NCBI GenBank assembly: GCA_002399435.1
Contig: DHDO01000113.1
Coordinates: forward strand, 32,581-45,054
Reading direction: 5' to 3'
Source: Firmicutes bacterium UBA4874
GTDB taxonomy: Bacteria; Bacillota; Clostridia; Caldicoprobacterales; DTU083
Length of the DNA: 12,474 nucleotides
This document shows, one piece after another, positions 7,146-12,474 of the stretch (its first letter is position 1; the number at the start of each line of letters is the position of its first letter). A program made the translations under genes and the position numbers. The notes beneath the pieces are model-generated. The model did not search any database and was not told the origin of the DNA. It was given only the letters and a program-made list of their open reading frames with translations.

Positions 7146-7789
7146 AGGATGGGGAAACGCAAAGGAAGAAAAGACTTGGCATCCTGATATCCGGCGGGGG
7201 CACCAACCTGCAGGCGGTCATGGATGCGGTTGCCAGCGGCAGAATCCCGGCGGAGATCAGCCTGGTGCTGTCGGATCGCAGGGACGCCTATGGACTGACC
7301 CGGGCCGGACAAAGCTCGATTCCCACCTGCTATATCAATAAGAAGGATTTTGCGGATTCCCGGGAATTCAACCGGGCAATTCTGGATCGGTTGACGCAGT
7401 CCCAGGTGGATTATGTGGTGCTGGCCGGGTATCTCAGTATTCTGTCCGGGGAACTGGTGGATCATTATCCGAACCGGATCGTGAATATCCATCCCTCCCT
7501 GATCCCGTCGTTCTGCGGCACGGGCTGTTATGGGATCCATGTCCATCAGGCCGTACTGGATTACGGCGCAAAGGTGACGGGAGCAACCGTGCATTTTGTG
7601 GACGAGGGAACGGACACCGGACCGATTATTCTGCAAAAGCCGGTCATGGTCCTGCCGGAGGACGACGCCCGGAGTCTGGCGGCCCGGGTTCTTGAGGCAG
7701 AGCATGAAATATTGCCGGAGGCGGTGGAGCTTTTGGTTCGCGGGAAGCTGAGAGTAATGGGACGCAAAGTAGTGATTGAGAATGAATAG
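7139..7789 (+). CDS. purN: Phosphoribosylglycinamide formyltransferase PurN
   Basis: Folate-dependent GAR transformylase of 216 aa, using 10-formyl-THF. The Rossmann-type start [15 protein letters not shown] (13-27) matches the family's GxGSNLQA, with Thr in place of Ser. The catalytic triad is Asn116 and His118 in [11 protein letters not shown] and Asp159 in [12 protein letters not shown], aligning with E. coli N106, H108 and D144; the loop between carries the FCGTGCYG insertion common in clostridial PurN. The start is a GTG at 7139 inside the purM end (GTGCTGA overlap, 7 nt), with GGGGTG about 8 nt upstream; no ATG is available close by, and the protein has about ten residues before the first strand. 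A 103-bp gap with tandem repeats follows before purH. Confidence 0.95.
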   Translation: MLKDGETQRKKRLGILISGGGTNLQAVMDAVASGRIPAEISLVLSDRRDAYGLTRAGQSSIPTCYINKKDFADSREFNRAILDRLTQSQVDYVVLAGYLSILSGELVDHYPNRIVNIHPSLIPSFCGTGCYGIHVHQAVLDYGAKVTGATVHFVDEGTDTGPIILQKPVMVLPEDDARSLAARVLEAEHEILPEAVELLVRGKLRVMGRKVVIENE

Positions 7790-7806
7790 GAGAATGGAAG
7801 ACAGCA

Positions 7807-7862
7807 GAAACAGAAACGGGAACGGGCAGAAACAGAAACGGGAACGGGCAGAAACAGAAACA
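7807..7862 (+). repeat. 22-bp tandem repeat in the purN-purH gap (2 copies plus 12 nt)
   Basis: Two identical 22-bp units (7807-7828 and 7829-7850; unit starts GAAACAGAAACGGG and ends CGGGCA) are followed by a 12-nt partial third copy ending at 7862. The unit is purine-rich on the plus strand. Its length is not a multiple of three, which argues against a coding role. It lies between the purN stop and the purH ribosome site, and copy number may vary between strains by slippage. Confidence 0.93.
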
Positions 7863-7878
7863 GGCGGTAACAGAACAG

Positions 7879-7884
7879 AAGGAG
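7879..7884 (+). promoter_or_regulatory. Ribosome binding site that fixes the purH TTG start
   Basis: AAGGAG sits 8 nt before the TTG at 7893, at ideal spacing. It decides between this TTG and upstream in-frame ATGs (7776, 7794) that would add the repeat-encoded residues to PurH. Confidence 0.8.
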
Positions 7885-7892
7885 TGAATGCA

Positions 7893-9452
7893 TTGAAAAA
7901 GCGTGCTTTGATCAGTGTTTCGGATAAAACCGGGATTGTGGACCTTGCAAGGGCGCTCCAGGAGCTTTCCTTTGAGATTATTTCCACGGGCGGAACAGCA
8001 AAGATTATCCGTGAGGCCGGACTTCCGGTGGTCGGCATTCAGGAGGTCACCGGCTTTCCGGAATGCCTGGATGGAAGGGTCAAGACCCTTCATCCCAGGA
8101 TTCATGCGGGGATCCTGGCGATGCGGAGCAATCCGGATCATATGAAACAGCTGGAGAAGCTGGATATAGAGACCATCGATCTGGTGGTCGTGAATCTGTA
8201 TCCTTTCCGACAGACCATTCTGCGGGACGGTGTGACGCGGGAGGAAGCCATTGAGAATATCGATATCGGAGGGCCCACCCTTTTGCGGGCAGCTGCGAAG
8301 AACTATCCGGATGTCGTCGTAATGACGGATCCGGCAGACTATGGTTCTGTCCTGAAGGAACTGAAAAGCGGAGAGGTTTCCCAAAAGACGAGATTTCGTC
8401 TGGCAGTCAAAGTCTTTGAGCAGACGGCCCAATACGATGCCATGATCTCCCAATACCTCAGGGAGCAGAATGGATGCACGGATTTTCCGGAGCATCTGAC
8501 GCTGACGTTTGACAAGCTGCAGCAGATGCGTTACGGGGAAAATCCTCATCAGAAAGCGGCTTTCTACAGGGAAATCCGAGCGGTTCCCGGAAGCCTGCCT
8601 GCCGCAAAACAGCTTCATGGAAAGGAGCTGTCCTATAATAACATCAGCGATACCAACGGGGCCCTGGCGCTTCTCCGGGAGTTTGACAAACCCACTGTGG
8701 TTGCGGTAAAGCATGCAAATCCCTGTGGAGTGGCAACGGCGGAGAACCTTTACGAAGCATATCAAAGAGCGTATGAAGCGGATCCGGTTTCCATCTTTGG
8801 CGGCATTATCGCCTCCAACCGTATTGTTGAGGAAGACGTGGCCAGGGAAATCCATAAAATCTTTATTGAAATCGTTGTTGCGCCGGGATACACCGAAGGA
8901 GCCCTTGAAATATTGGAGCAGAAAAAGAATATCCGTCTCCTTGCACTGGAGGATATCGGAGCATCCATGGCCCCCGGAACCTGGGATATGAAAAAGGTGG
9001 ATGGAGGACTGCTGGTACAGGAGGCAGACGACAAACTGTTTCAGGAAGAGCCCATATCCGGAGGAATGCCCTGGAAGGTTGTTACCGAAAAGCAGCCGAC
9101 GGAGAAAGAACAGGAAGATTTGATTTTTGCCTGGAAAATCGTCAAGCACGCCAAATCCAACGGGATTGCCATTGCCCGGGACCAGCGGACCCTCGGAGTC
9201 GGGCCAGGCCAGGTGAATCGTATCTGGGCCGTGCAGCAGGCCGTTGAGCGGAGCGGGAAAGAAGCGACAGGTGCGGTACTGGCATCCGATGCCTTCTTTC
9301 CCTTTGACGATTGCGTGGAAGCTGCAGCCAAAGCCGGGATAACGGCCATTATCCAGCCCGGCGGTTCCATAAAGGATCAGATGTCCATTGATGCGTGCAA
9401 CCGGCATGGCATCGCCATGGTTTTCACCGGCATGCGGCACTTCCGGCATTGA
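7893..9452 (+). CDS. purH: Bifunctional AICAR transformylase / IMP cyclohydrolase PurH
   Basis: Catalyses the last two steps to IMP. With the TTG start at 7893 it is 519 aa, close to the family's 510-530, and begins [13 protein letters not shown] as homologs do. The N-terminal MGS-like cyclohydrolase domain shows SVSDKT (8-13), STGGT (31-35) and [16 protein letters not shown] (60-74). The AICAR transformylase domain shows RYGENPHQ (213-220), VKHANPCG (272-279, with catalytic Lys273 and His274), IFGGIIASN (301-309), SDAFFPFDD (465-473), QPGGSIKDQ (488-496) and the terminal GMRHFRH. Longer in-frame forms would add about 33-39 low-complexity residues from the tandem repeat, absent from the family, and lack a well-spaced ribosome site. 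An 8-bp hairpin encloses its stop codon. Confidence 0.96.
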   Translation: MKKRALISVSDKTGIVDLARALQELSFEIISTGGTAKIIREAGLPVVGIQEVTGFPECLDGRVKTLHPRIHAGILAMRSNPDHMKQLEKLDIETIDLVVVNLYPFRQTILRDGVTREEAIENIDIGGPTLLRAAAKNYPDVVVMTDPADYGSVLKELKSGEVSQKTRFRLAVKVFEQTAQYDAMISQYLREQNGCTDFPEHLTLTFDKLQQMRYGENPHQKAAFYREIRAVPGSLPAAKQLHGKELSYNNISDTNGALALLREFDKPTVVAVKHANPCGVATAENLYEAYQRAYEADPVSIFGGIIASNRIVEEDVAREIHKIFIEIVVAPGYTEGALEILEQKKNIRLLALEDIGASMAPGTWDMKKVDGGLLVQEADDKLFQEEPISGGMPWKVVTEKQPTEKEQEDLIFAWKIVKHAKSNGIAIARDQRTLGVGPGQVNRIWAVQQAVERSGKEATGAVLASDAFFPFDDCVEAAAKAGITAIIQPGGSIKDQMSIDACNRHGIAMVFTGMRHFRH

Positions 9453-9460
9453 TGCCGGAA
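9441..9460 (+). other. Perfect hairpin enclosing the purH stop codon
   Basis: TTCCGGCA (9441-9448) and TGCCGGAA (9453-9460) form an 8-bp perfect stem with loop TTGA; the purH TGA is 9450-9452. No T-run follows, so it is not an intrinsic terminator. It may slow 3' decay or influence coupling to purD. Confidence 0.6.
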
Positions 9461-9484
9461 AGGATGGAACGGTTCTGATCCTGA

Positions 9485-9503
9485 CCCGGCCAGGATGGCC
9501 GGG
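9485..9503 (+). other. GC-rich hairpin between purH and purD
   Basis: CCCGGCC (9485-9491) and GGCCGGG (9497-9503) form a 7-bp all-GC stem with a 5-nt loop, 30 bp before the purD start. It has no T-tract, so an mRNA-stability or processing role is more likely than termination. Confidence 0.65.
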
Positions 9504-9533
9504 AGATACCTGCAATGGGAAGGTGGAGGATAT

Positions 9534-10817
9534 ATGAAGGTACTGGTGGTAGGCGGAGGCGGCAGGGAACATGCCCTGGTCTGGAAACTGCGTCAAAGCC
9601 CCCGGGTTACAAAGCTGTACTGCGCTCCGGGGAACGGCGGCATTGCCTCCCTGGCGGAATGTGTCGATATCTGCGCTACGGATATCTGTGGGATTGTGAA
9701 TTTTGCAAAAAAAAGCGAAATCGGGATGACCGTGGTGGCTCCGGACGATCCATTGGCCATGGGTATGGTGGATGCACTGGAGGAAAATGGACTGCGGGCA
9801 TTCGGCCCGCGAAAGGCCGCCGCAGCCATAGAGTCCAGCAAGGTATTCGCAAAGGAACTGATGCGGAAATATGGCATCCCCACTGCCGCGTACCGGGTAT
9901 TCGAACATTTCGAGGAAGCTGTGGCGGCTCTGGGGAAATTGCATTATCCCGTTGTGGTCAAGGCGGACGGACTTGCCCTGGGGAAAGGGGTGATTTCTGC
10001 TTCCGGCGAAGAAGAGGCAGAGGCAGCTCTCAAAAGCATCATGAAGGAAAAGAAATTCGGCAAGGCCGGGGAACGGGTTCTGATCGAGGAGCTTTTAACC
10101 GGCCCTGAGGTGTCCATTCTGGCATTTACCGACGGGAAAACCGTTGTCCCCATGGTAAGCGCCCAGGACCATAAAAAGGCATATGATCATGACAGAGGGC
10201 CCAATACCGGCGGGATGGGCGCCATTTCTCCCAGCCCGTTCTATACACAGGATGTGGCGTCCTGTGTGGAACGTTCGATTATCCGGCCGACGGTGGAGGC
10301 AATGAACCGGGAAGGCAGGACATTCCGCGGGGTGCTTTATTTCGGACTCATGCTGACTTCCGATGGGCCCAGGGTATTGGAGTACAATGCCAGATTCGGG
10401 GATCCGGAGGCCCAGGTGGTACTGCCGAGGCTGAAGACCGATCTGCTGGAGATCATGGAGGCAGTGACGGAGGAGCGCCTGGACAAGGTTTCCATAGAGT
10501 GGGACAAAAAAGCTGCGGTTTGTGTTGTGGCAGCATCCGGCGGATATCCGGGGAGTTATGGGAAAGGTCTGCCGATTTACGGGTTGGAGCAGGCGGATAA
10601 GGAACACGGTATCCTGCTGTTTCATGCGGGTACAAAACAAACCGAAGCGGGTTTGGTGACGGACGGAGGCAGGGTGCTGGGAGTAACGGCCCTGGGGGAC
10701 ACAATGGAAGACGCTGCGGAGAAGGCATACGGGCGTATTGGCACCATCTGCTTCCGGGATATGCAGTACCGAAAGGATATCGGAACGGAAATAGCAGAAA
10801 GGGGGGAGAAATGGTAA
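9534..10817 (+). CDS. purD: Phosphoribosylamine-glycine ligase PurD (GAR synthetase)
   Basis: ATP-grasp ligase of 427 aa that joins glycine to phosphoribosylamine, the second step of the pathway. Motifs: VVGGGGREHAL (5-15), APGNGG (31-36), KADGLALGKGV (143-153, ATP-binding), QDHKKAYDHDRGPNTGGMGA (211-230) and LEYNARFGDPE (282-292, metal and substrate site). The segment usually written GPExPLxxG reads APDDPLAMG (69-77), a variant I associate with clostridial PurD. The ATG at 9534 is preferred over an in-frame upstream start at 9495 because GGTGGAGG lies just before it (4 nt spacing) and the protein then starts exactly at the first strand. It is the last gene of the operon; no clear terminator follows, so some transcripts may read into the permease leader. 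Confidence 0.97.
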   Translation: MKVLVVGGGGREHALVWKLRQSPRVTKLYCAPGNGGIASLAECVDICATDICGIVNFAKKSEIGMTVVAPDDPLAMGMVDALEENGLRAFGPRKAAAAIESSKVFAKELMRKYGIPTAAYRVFEHFEEAVAALGKLHYPVVVKADGLALGKGVISASGEEEAEAALKSIMKEKKFGKAGERVLIEELLTGPEVSILAFTDGKTVVPMVSAQDHKKAYDHDRGPNTGGMGAISPSPFYTQDVASCVERSIIRPTVEAMNREGRTFRGVLYFGLMLTSDGPRVLEYNARFGDPEAQVVLPRLKTDLLEIMEAVTEERLDKVSIEWDKKAAVCVVAASGGYPGSYGKGLPIYGLEQADKEHGILLFHAGTKQTEAGLVTDGGRVLGVTALGDTMEDAAEKAYGRIGTICFRDMQYRKDIGTEIAERGEKW

Positions 10818-10845
10818 AATGATTCAGTTTCCTGTCGCAATCTGC

Positions 10846-10874
10846 TTGACTTCATGGGATGAATGAGTTAAATT
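10846..10874 (+). promoter_or_regulatory. Probable promoter of the permease gene
   Basis: TTGACT (10846-10851) is followed after 17 bp by TAAATT (10869-10874). The -35 has five and the -10 four of six consensus bases. Transcription would start near 10881, giving a leader with the hairpin at 10903-10925 and the riboswitch. It is clearly weaker than the pur promoter. Confidence 0.6.
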
Positions 10875-10902
10875 AGGTATGTGGTTTGACAAATGAAAAT
10901 TC

Positions 10903-10925
10903 ATGGAGGGAGGAATCCCATCCAT
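10903..10925 (+). other. 5' leader hairpin ahead of the second riboswitch
   Basis: ATGGAGGGA (10903-10911) pairs with TCCC-A-TCCAT (10916-10925), nine pairs with one bulged A and a GGAA tetraloop. It ends 8 nt before stem P1 of the aptamer. A stable hairpin near the 5' end can protect an mRNA; the role is inferred. Confidence 0.55.
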
Positions 10926-10933
10926 ATGTTACT

Positions 10934-11003
10934 CACTCATATTAGCCTGCAAATCTGGTGCAGGAGTTTCTACGCGGCGACCGAATCGCCTGCGCTATGA
11001 GTG
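10934..11003 (+). promoter_or_regulatory. Purine riboswitch aptamer (variant, guanine-type C74), permease leader
   Basis: P1 is an 8-bp perfect CACTCATA/TATGAGTG (10934-10941 with 10996-11003). P2 is CCTGCA/TGCAGG (10946-10951 with 10959-10964) with loop AATCTGG; J2/3 GTTTCTAC (10966-10973) is intact; P3 is GCGGCGA paired with TCGCC-T-GC with a bulged T. The base equal to xpt C74 is C (10995), pointing to guanine or a related oxo-purine. Differences from the consensus are U for A23, G for U25 and G for A73, plus a compact L3 (CCGAA). L2 keeps GG and L3 keeps CC. The intact pocket bases and a matching terminator argue for a working switch, perhaps with altered affinity. Confidence 0.88.
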
Positions 11004-11049
11004 TTCAGAGGCCTGGATGCAGCAGCCATCAGCTGTTGTGCAGACAGGG

Positions 11050-11083
11050 AGCAGCCGAAGGACACTTATCGGCTGCTTTTTTT
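11050..11083 (+). terminator. Riboswitch-controlled intrinsic terminator before the permease gene
   Basis: AGCAGCCGA (11050-11058) and TCGGCTGCT (11069-11077) form a perfect 9-bp stem with a 10-nt loop and a T7 run (11077-11083). The loop, GGACACTTAT (11060-11069), can form ten continuous pairs (two G-U) with 10997-11006, which holds nearly all of the P1 3' strand. Without ligand this pairing would block the terminator; with ligand P1 forms and the terminator folds. A further hairpin (11019-11039, CAGC/GCTG core) lies between the partners. Confidence 0.9.
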
Positions 11084-11185
11084 GTTGAAACCATACCTGG
11101 CTTTGTATTTGGGAGATTTGGAAATTCTTTTGAATCCAAAGCAAGGAATCAGGGGGAATAAAAAACAATATAGGGGGAATCAGGA

Positions 11186-12474
11186 ATGGAGAAGTTTTTC
11201 AAGCTCAAAGAGAACGGTTCCAATGTCCAAACGGAAATTCTTGCCGGTTTCACCACTTTCTTTGCCATGGCTTACATCATCATGGTCAATCCCGGTATGC
11301 TGCATCAGACGGGAATGCCGTGGGGCGCAGTATTTCTTTCCACCATCATCGCTTCCGTTATCGGAACGCTGGTCATGGGTCTGGTGGCCAATGTACCTTA
11401 TGCTCTGGCTCCCGGCATGGGACTGAACGCATTTTTTGTTTTTACGGTCGTCTTCAATCTGGGGTTCAAATGGCAGGAAGCACTGGCCATGGTTTTTGTC
11501 TGTGGCCTGGTGAACATTTTCATTACTGTGACAAAGATCCGGAAGCTGATCATTAAGGCAATCCCGGAAAGCCTTCAGACTGCCATCGGCGGAGGCATCG
11601 GCATTTTCATTGCCTATATCGGCATCAAAAACGCAGGCTTGCTGACGTTCACTTCGGATCCCGGGACTTACAACCAGCTGGACAGCGGCACAGTTGTTGC
11701 CAGTTCTGCTGCGGTACCGGCGTTGTCTTACATGAACACACCTGCCATACTGCTCGCGATATTTGGATTGATTCTAATGACGATTCTTCTTGTGAAAAAA
11801 GTAAAAGGCGCTATCATTATTGGCATTGTTGTCACCGCCCTGGCCGGCATTCCCTTCGGCGTAACCAAAATGGGTGAAACCGTCAGCTTTGCCCAGGCAT
11901 GGAATCAGCTTCCCCAGACGTTCGGCGCAGCGTTCGGCAATCCCGGTCTCCTGTCCCTTTTTAGGGATCCCGCCAAGATTCCGCTTGTATTGATCACGAT
12001 CTTTTCCTTCAGCCTGTCCGATACATTTGATACCATCGGCACCTTCATTGGAACGGGACGCAAAACCGGGATCTTTTCCCTGGAAGATGAACATGCATTG
12101 GAGTCCAGCTCCGGATTCAAATCCAAGATGGACAAGGCTTTGTTTGCAGATTCCATTGCCACTTCCATCGGCGCCGTGCTCGGCACGTCCAATACCACAA
12201 CCTATGTGGAAAGTGCGGCAGGGATCGGAGCAGGCGGCCGTACCGGACTGACCAGCGTAGTGGTGGCCATTCTGTTTGCAGTCAGTGCGTTCCTTGCCCC
12301 TGTACTTAGTGCGGTTCCCAATGCAGCCACCGCTCCTGCCCTTATTATCGTTGGTATTATGATGCTGTCTGCATTCAAGGACATCAAATGGGATGACATT
12401 GATGTGGCAATCCCGGCTTTCTTTGCCGGTATCTTCATGGCGATCTGCTACAGCATCTCCTATGGAATTGCCAC
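11186..12474 (+). CDS. pbuG: NCS2/AzgA-family purine permease (guanine/hypoxanthine type), 3' end cut
   Basis: Membrane transporter; 429 codons are present without a stop and the gene runs off the window. The family's usual length is about 430-480 aa, so little is missing. Visible motifs are AGFTTFFAMAYIIMVNP (20-36), ALAPGMGLNAFF (73-84), ESLQTAIGGGIGIFIAYIG (128-146), FSLSDTFDTIGTFIGTG (275-291) and TTTYVESAAGIGAGGRTGLT (337-356). These are characteristic of the AzgA/PbuG branch rather than the UraA/UapA branch, whose members carry a QN-containing motif. About a dozen hydrophobic segments fit the 14-TM fold. The ATG follows AGGGGG (11172-11177) by 8 nt. Control by a guanine-type riboswitch favours hypoxanthine/guanine uptake, as for B. 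subtilis PbuG; adenine cannot be excluded from sequence alone. The gene symbol is by family likeness. Confidence 0.9.
   Translation, partial: MEKFFKLKENGSNVQTEILAGFTTFFAMAYIIMVNPGMLHQTGMPWGAVFLSTIIASVIGTLVMGLVANVPYALAPGMGLNAFFVFTVVFNLGFKWQEALAMVFVCGLVNIFITVTKIRKLIIKAIPESLQTAIGGGIGIFIAYIGIKNAGLLTFTSDPGTYNQLDSGTVVASSAAVPALSYMNTPAILLAIFGLILMTILLVKKVKGAIIIGIVVTALAGIPFGVTKMGETVSFAQAWNQLPQTFGAAFGNPGLLSLFRDPAKIPLVLITIFSFSLSDTFDTIGTFIGTGRKTGIFSLEDEHALESSSGFKSKMDKALFADSIATSIGAVLGTSNTTTYVESAAGIGAGGRTGLTSVVVAILFAVSAFLAPVLSAVPNAATAPALIIVGIMMLSAFKDIKWDDIDVAIPAFFAGIFMAICYSISYGIA

Noticed and set aside
7807..7862. Tandem repeat considered as a CRISPR remnant
   Set aside because: The units are directly adjacent with no spacers, and no cas genes are present.
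7776..7892. Longer PurH with an upstream ATG start
   Set aside because: The extra residues are repeat-encoded and unlike any PurH; the TTG at 7893 has a well-spaced AAGGAG and gives the normal length.
7644..9944. A very long open frame on the minus strand (about 766 codons) across purN, purH and purD
   Set aside because: It is antisense to three clearly recognisable pur genes, has low-complexity content and no known domain; it arises from the codon bias of the true genes.
10886..10891. TTGACA as -35 box of the permease promoter
   Set aside because: No -10-like sequence lies 16-18 bp downstream; the region there is the GGAGGGAGG leader hairpin.

Overview
The window reads as chromosomal DNA of a Bacillota (Firmicutes) species, most likely a Clostridia member of middling GC content. 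The purine gene order purE-purC-purF-purM-purN-purH-purD is the clostridial one. PurF is the propeptide-bearing Fe-S type, control is by guanine-type riboswitches with intrinsic terminators, Shine-Dalgarno sites are strong, and TTG/GTG starts are used. Nothing in the window looks like a phage, IS element, CRISPR array or tRNA.

Left part, minus strand (1-2779). A two-component system lies here: an OmpR-family response regulator (2069-2779) overlaps its multi-pass membrane histidine kinase (232-2082). Behind it is the first part of another minus-strand gene (146 to beyond base 1) that resembles the start of a family 2 glycosyltransferase. A direct repeat of the form NTTAAG-N5-NTTAAG, with 11-bp period, occurs twice: about 60 bp ahead of the regulator gene and about 75 bp ahead of the glycosyltransferase gene. 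These are candidate binding sites of this regulator.

Control region (2780-3444). Between the divergent units are a structured stretch (about 2884-3040) that could be a small RNA (6S RNA is one possibility, not proven), an inverted pair of PurBox-like sites, a very good sigma-A promoter, a guanine-type riboswitch aptamer, and a terminator whose 5' arm can pair instead with the 3' strand of the aptamer's P1 stem. This suggests double control of the purine operon: repression of initiation by a PurR-type regulator and guanine-dependent attenuation.

Purine operon (3445-10817, plus strand). Seven genes encode PurE, PurC, PurF, PurM, PurN, PurH and PurD, covering most steps from PRPP to IMP. Missing from the window are purL (FGAM synthase), purB (adenylosuccinate lyase) and purK. 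Genes overlap or are tightly spaced, except for a 103-bp purN-purH gap holding a 22-bp tandem repeat and an 81-bp purH-purD gap holding two perfect hairpins.

Right part (10818-12474). A second purine riboswitch with its own weak promoter, a 5' leader hairpin and a terminator precedes a NCS2/AzgA-type purine permease cut by the window end. The second aptamer keeps the ligand-discriminating C (position 74 of the xpt numbering) but differs from the consensus at three junction positions. De novo synthesis and purine uptake would thus answer to the same metabolite.

I found no wholly new system. The items most worth checking are the variant second riboswitch, the PurBox-like pair, the shared TTAAG repeats and the structured RNA-like region at 2884-3040.
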